Shown one piece after another: positions 23,607 to 30,956 of a stretch of 64,000 nucleotides of DNA. Positions within the stretch are counted from its first letter, which is position 1; every line of letters starts with the position of its first letter. The DNA is from Evtepia gabavorous (lineage in GTDB: Bacteria > Bacillota > Clostridia > Oscillospirales > Oscillospiraceae), in assembly GCF_003425665.1 (NCBI RefSeq), contig NZ_QQRQ01000007.1:1-64000 (forward strand). Reading direction: 5' to 3'. A program made the position numbers and the translations under genes. The notes under the pieces were generated by a model. It was not told where the DNA came from. It was given only the letters and a program-made list of their open reading frames with translations, and did not search any database.

Positions 23607-25217
23607 CTATAAAAACAGCAGCCCTCTGCTGTCATAGACCGACTCGCTGGTGTCGTTGCCGCATCGGATGGCCCGATCAAGGGCCATAACGGTGGCAACG
23701 GCGCCATCTATTTTTTCTGTGGACTTTTCCTTGTCCGGTTTGATGTTCCCCACCGGGTCGGTGCGGATGTAGATGTTGTCCATCATCCAGCGGAGGACAG
23801 GATGTCCCCCATGGGCGATGCGTTCCTCCAGCACCAGTTTCATTAGCTCCTTGGTAGGCGGGGACATATCCTTGAAGCCCTGTCCAAAGGGAACCACCGT
23901 GAAGCCCATGCCCTCCAGATTCTGCACCATCTGCACGGCGCCCCAGCGGTCGAAGGCGATCTCCCGGATGTTGAACCGCTCTCCCAGCCGCTCGATGAAC
24001 TTTTCGATGTAGCCGTAGTGGACTACATTTCCCTTCGTGGTCTGGAGGTACCCCTGCCGCTCCCAGACATCGTAAGGCACATGGTCGCGGCGGACGCGCA
24101 GGTCGATGTTGTCTTCCGGTATCCAGAAGTAAGGCAGCACGGTGTATTTGTCCTCCTCATCCAGCGGCGGGAACACCAGCACAAAAGCCGTGATGTCCGT
24201 GGTGGAGGAAAGATCCAGCCCGCCGTAGCAGACGCGCCCTTCCAGATCGTCCTCGGAAACCGGGAACGCGCAGGCATCCCACTTGTCCATCGGCATCCAG
24301 CGCACCGCCTGTTTGACCCACTGGTTCAGCCGGAGCTGGCGGAAGCTGTTTTCCTCGGCAGGGTTCTGCTTGGCGGACTCACAGGCGGCTTTGACCTTGT
24401 CTATGCCCACCGTGATGCCGAGAGAGGGGTTGGCCTTCTTCCACACCTTGGGGTCTGTCCAGTCATCCCCCTCATCGGCGCCGTAGATGACCGGGTAGAA
24501 GGTGGGATCGATTTTCCGGCCTTCCAGGATGTCTTTGGCCTTTTGGTGTGTCTCGTAGCAGATCGAGCGGGTATCCGTCCCCGCCGTGGTGATCAGGAAG
24601 TAGAGGGGCTGCATCCGGGCGTCCCCGGAACCCTTTGTCATGACGTCAAAGAGCTTCCGGTTTGGCTGGGTGTGCAGCTCATCAAAAACCACACCGTGGA
24701 TGTTGAAGCCATGCTTGGAGTAGGCTTCCGCCGAGAGCACCTGGTAGAAGCTGTTGGTGGAATGGTAGACGATGCGCTTCTGGGACGCGAGGATCTTGAC
24801 CCGCTTGGAGAGCGCCGGACACATCTTCACCATATCCGCCGCTACCTCAAAAACGATGGACGCCTGCTGACGGTCGGCGGCGCAGCCATACACCTCGGCG
24901 CGTTCCTCACCGTCCCCGCAGGTGAGGAGAAGCGCCACCGCAGCGGCCAGCTCCGACTTACCCATTTTCTTTGGGATCTCGATGTAGGCGGTGTTGAACT
25001 GCCGGTAGCCGTTCTCTTTGACCACGCCGAACAGGTCGCGGATGATGCGCTCCTGCCAGTCGATCAGCTCGAAGGGCTTTCCCGCCCAGGTGCCTTTGGT
25101 GTGGCAGAGACACTGGATGAAGCTGACGGCATAGTCCGCCAGGGCTTTGTCGTAATGAGACCTCTTGGCCATAAAGGGTGTGGGGGTGTATTTCTTGAGC
25201 TTTCTAATGTCCGTCAC
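23607..25217 (-). CDS. Terminase large subunit
   Basis: This protein of about 536 aa packages phage DNA. It has the ATPase Walker A region YIEIPKKMGKSELAAA and Walker B FDELH, then a nuclease domain with acidic clusters (GGLDLSSTTDI, FDRWGA, EKIDGAVA). The frame is open upstream into a terminator, so the start must lie after it. Candidates are GTG at 25,217, the ATT at 25,208 that is best spaced from GGAGG, and the first ATG at 25,172 (MAKRSHY). The start used here is uncertain. The stop lies 9 nt from the inserted reversed gene. Confidence 0.93.
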   Translation of the reverse strand: MTDIRKLKKYTPTPFMAKRSHYDKALADYAVSFIQCLCHTKGTWAGKPFELIDWQERIIRDLFGVVKENGYRQFNTAYIEIPKKMGKSELAAAVALLLTCGDGEERAEVYGCAADRQQASIVFEVAADMVKMCPALSKRVKILASQKRIVYHSTNSFYQVLSAEAYSKHGFNIHGVVFDELHTQPNRKLFDVMTKGSGDARMQPLYFLITTAGTDTRSICYETHQKAKDILEGRKIDPTFYPVIYGADEGDDWTDPKVWKKANPSLGITVGIDKVKAACESAKQNPAEENSFRQLRLNQWVKQAVRWMPMDKWDACAFPVSEDDLEGRVCYGGLDLSSTTDITAFVLVFPPLDEEDKYTVLPYFWIPEDNIDLRVRRDHVPYDVWERQGYLQTTKGNVVHYGYIEKFIERLGERFNIREIAFDRWGAVQMVQNLEGMGFTVVPFGQGFKDMSPPTKELMKLVLEERIAHGGHPVLRWMMDNIYIRTDPVGNIKPDKEKSTEKIDGAVATVMALDRAIRCGNDTSESVYDSRGLLFL

Positions 25218-25234
25218 CTCCGTAAAATGAGCAT

Positions 25235-25258
25235 AAAAAAACAGCCCTTCGCGGCTGT
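25235..25258 (-). terminator. Terminator upstream of the large terminase
   Basis: The stem ACAGCC with GGCTGT (25241-25246 and 25253-25258) is followed on the minus strand by seven T residues (25235-25241). It separates the accessory block from the large terminase gene. Confidence 0.8.
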
Positions 25259-25314
25259 AACGAGGAACAGAGCCTTCCGGCTCCATCCCTGTAGGGTGTT
25301 ATGTCGTGGTTGTT

Positions 25315-25611
25315 TTAGTTCGCCTTGCTCATTGCCCAGGCCATGGCGTGCCCGTTGTCGATGAAGGTCTCATCCGAAACGCTGACCAGCTTGATGTCGC
25401 CTTCGCAGGTGTGATCCTCAGTGGTGAACCGGTACACAGCGCCGTAGTAGCTGCGCCCGTTGGAATCGTAGAAGTACCCGACGGCGAGGATGCGGTCGCC
25501 AAAGGTAAGGATGGTCCCCAGGTTGTTCATCAGCTTCATTTCCAGGTTTTCCGGGGTGGTGGCTTCGGGCAGGCGGTAGGCTGCGGTCTTCTGGGCGGTG
25601 GTTTTCTTCAT
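25315..25611 (-). CDS. Small hypothetical phage protein
   Basis: This 98-aa protein (MKKTTAQKTAAYRLPEATTP ... ILAVGYFYDSNGRSYYGAVY) has a short beta-rich core and no recognised motif. The ATG at 25,611 follows GGAGG by 8 nt. It is a single-gene unit with a copy of the phage promoter (B) upstream and a terminator about 57 nt after its stop. Confidence 0.65.
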   Translation of the reverse strand: MKKTTAQKTAAYRLPEATTPENLEMKLMNNLGTILTFGDRILAVGYFYDSNGRSYYGAVYRFTTEDHTCEGDIKLVSVSDETFIDNGHAMAWAMSKAN

Positions 25612-25656
25612 GTTCGTGTCCTCCAATTCGGCGGTGTATTCCCTTTCGGTGTACAC

Positions 25657-25685
25657 ATATTCGCTCTAAAGGCGGATAATAGCAA
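25657..25685 (-). promoter_or_regulatory. Phage-type promoter, copy B
   Basis: On the minus strand, TTGCTA (25680-25685), 17 bp, GAATAT (25657-25662), with AGAGC before the -10 and GTGTAGTATATT upstream of the -35. It is 46 nt before the start of the 98-aa protein gene. Confidence 0.7.
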
Positions 25686-25746
25686 GCGATTTCTCAAAAT
25701 ATACTACACAAACCTTGCCGGGTGAAACTGTGCAGCTTACGGGAAA

Positions 25747-26067
25747 TCATCCCTTGAGGACATCGACCAGCCAGCCCGCTGTGGGGTGGGCTTCGCCGGT
25801 CAGCTTGTTGACCACCTGGTATTCGGTGTCGATGTAGTGGAGGGCCTTGCCAACCTTGACGAAAATGCAATCCTCATAGCCGGGAAGGTTGCTGCGGTAG
25901 ACGCGGGCCACCCGGCTTTCGCCGTTGTAGGACTTGCCATCCCAGCCGTTGAAGGTGAACTCGATGCGTTCCTTGGTGTGGGTGAACAGTTCCTCAAAGG
26001 TGCGGCGGCTGATTGCAATGCGGTCAATCAGTTCAAAGTTCTCTCGAATCTGCCATGCTTTCATCAT
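25747..26067 (-). CDS. Hypothetical phage protein
   Basis: This 106-aa protein (MMKAWQIRENFELIDRIAIS ... FTFNGWDGKSYNGESRVARV) contains beta strands and a conserved-looking NGWDGKSYNGE segment, but I do not recognise a family. AGGAGG lies 8 nt before the ATG. It has promoter copy C upstream and is probably transcribed alone. Confidence 0.65.
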   Translation of the reverse strand: MMKAWQIRENFELIDRIAISRRTFEELFTHTKERIEFTFNGWDGKSYNGESRVARVYRSNLPGYEDCIFVKVGKALHYIDTEYQVVNKLTGEAHPTAGWLVDVLKG

Positions 26068-26112
26068 TTTGAATTCCTCCTGAAAAGTGGTGTTTTCCCT
26101 TTCGGTGTGTAC

Positions 26113-26141
26113 ATATTCGCTCTAAAAGCGAATAATAGCAA
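26113..26141 (-). promoter_or_regulatory. Phage-type promoter, copy C
   Basis: On the minus strand, TTGCTA (26136-26141), 17 bp, GAATAT (26113-26118). The spacer contains a perfect small inverted repeat (ATTCGCT ... AGCGAAT). It lies 46 nt before the 106-aa gene, the same distance as copy B from its gene. Confidence 0.7.
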
Positions 26142-26201
26142 GTCAATTCGGAGGAATATACCACACAAACATGGCGTTCAGATATTGTGTGTTTTACAGC
26201 T

Positions 26202-26408
26202 TCATTCCGACCTCAGACAGCGGTGGATGGTCTGGATAATGGAGTCCTGCTCCTCAGGCGAAACGCCAATGCTGTCCAGCGCCTCCCGTGTGCCGCAGTC
26301 CGGGCAGATGAGGGTCTCGTTGTCCAGCCGGGAAAGCGCCGGAGGTTCGTAGTAGGGCTTGCCGCAGCGTGGGCAGATTGACAGGCGGCTGATGTTATCT
26401 TCCTTCAT
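26202..26408 (-). CDS. Small zinc-ribbon protein
   Basis: This 68-aa protein has two cysteine pairs, CPRCGK and CPDCGT, separated by 21 residues, which should bind one zinc ion. The C-terminal half is helical and acidic. It overlaps the end of the cyclotransferase gene by 14 nt, so the two are probably co-translated. Its role is unknown. Confidence 0.7.
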   Translation of the reverse strand: MKEDNISRLSICPRCGKPYYEPPALSRLDNETLICPDCGTREALDSIGVSPEEQDSIIQTIHRCLRSE

Positions 26409-26877
26409 GGGGCTTCATCCTTTCTCTGCTGTACCGACAGGCTTCCAGGAGCTTGTCAACGGGGAATCCGAAGAACCGGTAGCCCTGGCCGCAGATGCTC
26501 AAGTAGCTGCTGGCGGGAATGCCGTAGGGTCGTTCCTCTCGCATGATGTACACGAAAGCCCTCCTGCGCCGGAGCTTGCCGGTGCAGATGCCTTTGACAT
26601 CCAGCGTCATCTCGGTTTTGTAGTAGAAGCTGGGGTACCCTTCGTAGCGGTCCAGTGCCAGCTCATCCTGGTCGGTGACCTCCCAGACCGCAACGGGGAC
26701 CGTGCATCCCTTCTTCGGCTCGACCGTGAGATAGGAGCCAGTCTTGCTGCCCTTGAACAGGAGCCGGTAGTCCTGCAGTTCCGAGGTGCCGATGATCCGC
26801 GCCCCAGGACAGCGCCAGCGCATTTGCTGGACGTTGAGGTTGCTGCCATAAGCGATGTAGTACCTCTTATCTGTCAT
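26395..26877 (-). CDS. Gamma-glutamylcyclotransferase family (AIG2-like) protein
   Basis: This 160-aa protein has the family substrate loop YIAYGSNL at residues 6-13 and the catalytic glutamate in DRYEGYP near residue 80. The family cleaves gamma-glutamyl amine bonds, releasing 5-oxoproline. The ATG at 26,877 follows GGAGGAG. It lies two genes from an amidoligase, an enzyme class that makes amide bonds to carboxyl groups, so the two may build and trim the same gamma-linked modification. That link is an inference. Confidence 0.88.
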   Translation of the reverse strand: MTDKRYYIAYGSNLNVQQMRWRCPGARIIGTSELQDYRLLFKGSKTGSYLTVEPKKGCTVPVAVWEVTDQDELALDRYEGYPSFYYKTEMTLDVKGICTGKLRRRRAFVYIMREERPYGIPASSYLSICGQGYRFFGFPVDKLLEACRYSRERMKPHEGR

Positions 26878-27070
26878 TGCCCTGCTCCTCCTTTTCCACC
26901 TTTGCCAGAATCCTTTCAGCGCATTCGATGTAATTACCGATTGCTTCATCAAAGAGTTCATTCCATGTCACGCGCCGTCCCTCCACTCTGGATCGCAGTT
27001 TTTTCAGTTCTCTCAATTTTTCCACCAGTTCTTGCGGAAATCGTATGTTGAGTGTTTTTCTTTGTTCCAT
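26867..27070 (-). CDS. Small ribbon-helix-helix protein
   Basis: This 67-aa protein (MEQRKTLNIRFPQELVEKLR ... VTWNELFDEAIGNYIECAER) has the strand-helix-helix pattern of the Arc/MetJ superfamily. It could repress the accessory operon. The ATG at 27,070 is used because the upstream part of the frame lacks a ribosome site. It overlaps the cyclotransferase start by 11 nt. Confidence 0.65.
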   Translation of the reverse strand: MEQRKTLNIRFPQELVEKLRELKKLRSRVEGRRVTWNELFDEAIGNYIECAERILAKVEKEEQGNDR

Positions 27071-27165
27071 TTGGTATCCATCCTTTCCTGAAGGACTTAG
27101 GTTACTTGTCCTTCTACCACCGAAAGCCCGCGTCAGCGGGTTCGGGGGCCTCTGGGCGGCGTCCT

Positions 27166-28116
27166 TCAAGCGGCGGCTCTGCCGTTGCGGAAGGCTGCGT
27201 CACCGGAAAGGCGGCGGGTCAGGATGTCTCGTGCGGTTTCGAACTCCTCGCCGATGAAGCCCAGGCGGAGGAGCCAGGTGCGCATGGCGTATTTGGGGTT
27301 TTCGGTCTGCTGAGGCTTGGGACTGGCAGTTCGCACCGTCTTGGCCATCTGGCTGAGCGCCAGGCAAAGCTGGATGTAACTCTTCAGCTGGCCAGCGTGA
27401 AGGCCGTTGCGTTTACCATTGGAGGGAGCATCAAATTGGAAAAGCCGGAACTCGACCGTGCCTTTGGTGAAGGTGGCGTGGAGGTTGAGCATATGGTAGC
27501 GGCTGTCATTGTAATGGTGGCTTCTGCCGTAGTTAGTGCCCTGGCTTCTGTACCAGATGTCGGCAAGGTCGGCCATGGTGGTGGGCTTCCTGCGGTTGAG
27601 CTGTTCCAGGAAGCGAGGGTCTACTGTGCGGCAATACCGACTTATGCGGTAGTGGTCGAGATCGAGGGCTTCGGCCAGCAGGCTCTCATGGCTTGCCATG
27701 ATGTTGGCCAGATTGCGCAGGGTCTGCGGGGTGTGGCCCTTGGCTCCAATGTGGATGTGGACTCCGCAGCCCCTGGTGGAGTCGCTTTTGGCTCCCGCCT
27801 TGCGGAGTCGGCGAATCATCTCCTGCAGGGTTTCCATGTCGGCGTAGGTCAGGATCGGGGTGACCATCTCACATTTTTCGCTGTCTGGGCCGGAAATGGA
27901 AACGTCCTTCTGGAATTTCCATTCGCGTCCCTGGCTGTCCCATGCGCTCCAAGTGCTGTACCCGTTGCGGTGGGCGGTGTTCTCATAGCGCCCGGTGCCA
28001 AAGAACTCGGCGGCGACCTTTGCCGCCCGGCTGCGGTCGATGTTGTTCATCTCGACCTCGACCCCAATGGTCTGCTTCTTCATTTCCTCGATTTGGATTC
28101 TCGTTTTCTCGTTCAT
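27166..28116 (-). CDS. Amidoligase family enzyme (phage-encoded)
   Basis: This 316-aa protein matches the amidoligase_2 family, a carboxylate-amine ligase fold related to glutamine synthetase and glutamate-cysteine ligase. It has TIGVEVEMN (residues 16-24), FQKDVSISG, EMVTPIL, the metal-binding CGVHIHIGA near 117-125, and VEFRLFQFD near 226. The C-terminal 45 residues (KYAMRTWLLRLGFIGEEFE onward) are also found in the neighbouring 235-aa protein. The substrate may be a protein or peptide carboxylate. It is driven by promoter copy D. Confidence 0.88.
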   Translation of the reverse strand: MNEKTRIQIEEMKKQTIGVEVEMNNIDRSRAAKVAAEFFGTGRYENTAHRNGYSTWSAWDSQGREWKFQKDVSISGPDSEKCEMVTPILTYADMETLQEMIRRLRKAGAKSDSTRGCGVHIHIGAKGHTPQTLRNLANIMASHESLLAEALDLDHYRISRYCRTVDPRFLEQLNRRKPTTMADLADIWYRSQGTNYGRSHHYNDSRYHMLNLHATFTKGTVEFRLFQFDAPSNGKRNGLHAGQLKSYIQLCLALSQMAKTVRTASPKPQQTENPKYAMRTWLLRLGFIGEEFETARDILTRRLSGDAAFRNGRAAA

Positions 28117-28160
28117 GGTTCTACCTCCTGGTTGGTGTTGTTTTCCCTTTCAGTAGTGTC

Positions 28161-28189
28161 ATATTACCTCTGAAGGCACACTATATCCA
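28161..28189 (-). promoter_or_regulatory. Phage-type promoter, copy D
   Basis: On the minus strand, TGGATA (28184-28189), 17 bp, TAATAT (28161-28166), 45 nt before the amidoligase start. GTGTAGTTTAT upstream resembles the conserved upstream box of the other copies. Confidence 0.7.
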
Positions 28190-28251
28190 GGACTATTTGA
28201 GCCATAAACTACACGATCTTGTGGTCGGAAAACTGTGTATCTTACAGCGCC

Positions 28252-28476
28252 TTATTCCCCAACCTTGCAGCAGACATCTTCGCCAAAGGCCACGTTCAGG
28301 CCGCTGCCGTTGTCCCATGCTACCAGGATGCTCCCCATATCGTCCACACCCAGCACCGTGCCTTTCGTCCCAATAGGCGGAGCCTGGGGATCATCCATGC
28401 GGATGAGTTCCACCCGTGCGCCCTTGGGGTAGCGGGAGCGGAGGAGCGTCAGCGTTTCTTTACTCGGAAGCCGCAT
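28252..28476 (-). CDS. DUF4314 family protein
   Basis: This 74-aa protein has the DUF4314 signature ELIRMDDPQAPPIGTKGTV followed by GVDDMGSILVAWDNGSGLNV, a small beta barrel common in Clostridia phages and mobile elements. Its function is not known. It overlaps the end of the upstream 235-aa gene by 17 nt. Confidence 0.88.
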   Translation of the reverse strand: MRLPSKETLTLLRSRYPKGARVELIRMDDPQAPPIGTKGTVLGVDDMGSILVAWDNGSGLNVAFGEDVCCKVGE

Positions 28477-29167
28477 CGTCCGCCACCTCCTTCTGGGGTA
28501 CCGCCTTGAAAGCGGAGCTGCCGGTCAGATTCCGTAGGAGAATCTTGCGCTCCTGTTTGTACTCCGGGCCGATGAAGCCCAATCGGAGGAAGCAGCGGAA
28601 GGCGTATTTGTCATTCCCGGTATCCCGCTCCTTGGCGGTGATGCGCTTCTGGTTCCTGGCCATCTCGCACAGGGCGCAGATGAAGTGGTCATAGGCCTTG
28701 ACCTCCTCCGGCGTGGGCGTCCCGGCAAACCAGGGAAAGGAGACCTTCGTCTCACCGACTTCAATGGGTAGCTCCTCCACCCCAAGGGCTTTGCGGATCA
28801 GGCTGCCCTTCGCCGCCGTGATATCCTTGAGGTTTTGCAGCGCCGCTTCAGAGAACAGGCTGGCTGGCATGGAGATGCACAGCCCGTCCACCTCGGCGGG
28901 AGACGGCTCTACAGTCTCGGATACCTCGACCTCCTGCGGCTCGGCGGTGAAGCCCTGGCTGTCCAGCGTTTCGATGAGGTTTTTGATCTCCTCGCTGTCG
29001 GCCCGGTCATCAAAGGCGACGCCGCCATTGCGGTCGATGGTGAAGTAGTCCACCTGGTAGGCGAAGCTGGGCGCGCCCAGGTATTTAGCAGGAGCGCCGG
29101 TGATCTCGCTGATAGCGGTCACCAGCCGCTTGCGGTCGGCACCGGTCAGGTTGTATCGCAGGGTCAT
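28460..29167 (-). CDS. Conserved phage protein sharing a C-terminal module with the amidoligase
   Basis: This 235-aa protein is often labelled virulence-related in Firmicutes phages, without evidence of such a role. It begins LRYNLTGADRKRLVTAISEI. The C-terminal segment KYAFRCFLRLGFIGPEY ... ILLRNLTGSSAF closely resembles the amidoligase C-terminus (KYAMRTWLLRLGFIGEEF ... ILTRRLSGDAAF). That suggests a common binding partner. It is expressed from promoter copy E together with the DUF4314 gene. Confidence 0.72.
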   Translation of the reverse strand: MTLRYNLTGADRKRLVTAISEITGAPAKYLGAPSFAYQVDYFTIDRNGGVAFDDRADSEEIKNLIETLDSQGFTAEPQEVEVSETVEPSPAEVDGLCISMPASLFSEAALQNLKDITAAKGSLIRKALGVEELPIEVGETKVSFPWFAGTPTPEEVKAYDHFICALCEMARNQKRITAKERDTGNDKYAFRCFLRLGFIGPEYKQERKILLRNLTGSSAFKAVPQKEVADDAASE

Positions 29168-29198
29168 TTCTCGTTCCTCCTTGATTTTTGGTAGTCAC

Positions 29199-29227
29199 AT
29201 ATTCGCTCTGCGGCCCCCAAATATCAA
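29199..29227 (-). promoter_or_regulatory. Phage-type promoter, copy E
   Basis: On the minus strand, TTGATA (29222-29227), 17 bp, GAATAT (29199-29204) with AGAGC before the -10, 32 nt before the 235-aa gene. The upstream box is less conserved here. Confidence 0.65.
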
Positions 29228-29254
29228 GTCAAATAGAAACCTGGGATTGTAGAA

Positions 29255-30946
29255 TTATGCGGGAGATAATTGTGTACTGAACACAATGCCGGAGAGGACG
29301 AACCAGACGCAGGGCAGCGCCACGCCGTTGCCCCACATCTTGTATTCCGCCGCATCGGAGTAAGGGGCTTTCAGCCATTTGACGATCTGCCGCTCCGTCT
29401 TGGGCTTCACGGAGGGATTCACGGCTCTTCGGTGTGTCTCCCAGACCTCCGTCCAGAACGCGATGTCCTCCCTGGTCGGCTCCGGGGTTTCCAAGCCAGC
29501 GCACCACCAGTCCGGGAAACCCTGCAGCCGGGCGCACTCGGTGGGTGTCAGCCGCCGCACGGTGTAGCCGCTGTTCACAGCGGTGGGGTCTTTGTAGTCC
29601 CGTGCCATGAGTGTAGGAGAAGTTTCTTTTTCGACCTGGGCATAGCTTCCGGTGGTCATAGCGTAAACCACGGCAATCCCGCCTTGATTGCAGCCTGGGT
29701 TCCCGCCGCTGGTATCCAGAGTACGGGATGTCCGCGCTTTGTAGATCCCAGCGTGGGGATTGCTGGAGAGCATGGCCTTGGACTGGTCGGAGGAGATGCC
29801 AAAGGCCACAGGCTCGAAGAGGGCCTGGTCGTTGTTGCAACCCAGCGTAGCGGACTTGTCCTCCTGGATGAGCGGCCCTTTCCCGCCTCCCTCGCAGCCG
29901 GAGCGGATCTTCATCACCAAGGGCACATTCATCCCGCCTGTCCCCATGCGGGAGGTCAGCGTCTGAACGGTACCGTCATCGGCGATTTTGATTCGGCTGT
30001 CGATGGGGTGGCTCTCCAGCGCAATAGCAGCAGGAACCACGCCGGCCCGAAGCGTAGGGGCGCGCTCCGGCTCAAAACCGATACCCCGGCTGTCCGCCGA
30101 GTGTTCGGTGCAGAAGCCAGCGGCGTCCAGCACACAGGGCAGATGCCCATGGTGTTCCGCCCGGAGCGTGGCGGCGACTTCGCTGGACACGTCCATGCAG
30201 CTCCCGCCCTGGTCGTTCAGGCAGATGCCTGCCGCTCCAGAGCCAGCCGCAGGATTTCTGGCAGCTCTTTGCCACGCACGGAAGCCCTCCGCAGAATACC
30301 CTGACAGGCCTTCGGACTCAAATAGTACTTGTCCGGCACCCCAGCCTGCAAAATCTGCGACAAGGAAGATGCGGCGTCTTCGCTGGGGGACTCCCCAGTG
30401 TTGCGCGTCAAGAGTGCGGTACGCAACGCTCCACTGCTCTCCCATGTACAGGTCGGCGTAGGGCCAGAGGTTTTTTTCAGGCATAGGCACCTGGGCGCCC
30501 GGCTCCTTGATCCCGATGACCGCTTCGAGGACGGCCTTGAAGTCCTCTCCGTGATTGGAGCTGAACGCGCCGGGGACGTTCTCCCATACGATGTATCTTG
30601 GATATTTGCCATGGGTGGCATCCCTCATTTCCTGAATGATGCGGATGGCCTGGTAAAAGAGGACGGATTGCTTCCCGTCCAGGCCGGCCCTCCGTCCGGC
30701 GATGCTCATGTCGGTACAGGGGGAGCCGAAGGTGATGATGTCCACCGGCTCGATCTTCCCGCCATCCATCTGGGAGATGTCGCCGTAGTGTTTCATAAAG
30801 GGAAGCCGCTTTGTGGTCACCCGGATGGGGAACGGCTCGATCTCTGAAGCCCACACCGGGGTGATCCCGCAGAGCAGACCGCCCAAAGGAAAACCCCCGG
30901 AGCCATCGAAAAGACTACCGAGGGTCAAAGCTGTATTCAATTCCAT
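29255..30946 (-). CDS. DNA (cytosine-5-)methyltransferase
   Basis: This 563-aa enzyme carries the C5-methyltransferase motifs in order: I (GSLFDGSGGFPLGG), IV with the catalytic cysteine (GSPCTDMS, Cys77), VI (ENVPG), VIII (QRRRRIF), IX (RLTPTECARLQGFP) and X (MWGNGVALP). The target recognition region between VIII and IX is long, about 230 residues. The ATG at 30,946 follows AGGAGG by 5 nt. No partner nuclease is present in the prophage, so it probably masks phage DNA from restriction. It follows the ParB-methyltransferase and metK. Confidence 0.94.
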   Translation of the reverse strand: MELNTALTLGSLFDGSGGFPLGGLLCGITPVWASEIEPFPIRVTTKRLPFMKHYGDISQMDGGKIEPVDIITFGSPCTDMSIAGRRAGLDGKQSVLFYQAIRIIQEMRDATHGKYPRYIVWENVPGAFSSNHGEDFKAVLEAVIGIKEPGAQVPMPEKNLWPYADLYMGEQWSVAYRTLDAQHWGVPQRRRRIFLVADFAGWGAGQVLFESEGLSGYSAEGFRAWQRAARNPAAGSGAAGICLNDQGGSCMDVSSEVAATLRAEHHGHLPCVLDAAGFCTEHSADSRGIGFEPERAPTLRAGVVPAAIALESHPIDSRIKIADDGTVQTLTSRMGTGGMNVPLVMKIRSGCEGGGKGPLIQEDKSATLGCNNDQALFEPVAFGISSDQSKAMLSSNPHAGIYKARTSRTLDTSGGNPGCNQGGIAVVYAMTTGSYAQVEKETSPTLMARDYKDPTAVNSGYTVRRLTPTECARLQGFPDWWCAGLETPEPTREDIAFWTEVWETHRRAVNPSVKPKTERQIVKWLKAPYSDAAEYKMWGNGVALPCVWFVLSGIVFSTQLSPA

Positions 30947-30956
30947 GGGCGCCTCC

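Noticed and set aside
29229-29840. A 203-codon minus-strand frame inside the cytosine-5 methyltransferase
   Set aside because: It overlaps the motif IX-X coding region in another frame and has a composition of arginine, glycine and histidine typical of shadow frames.
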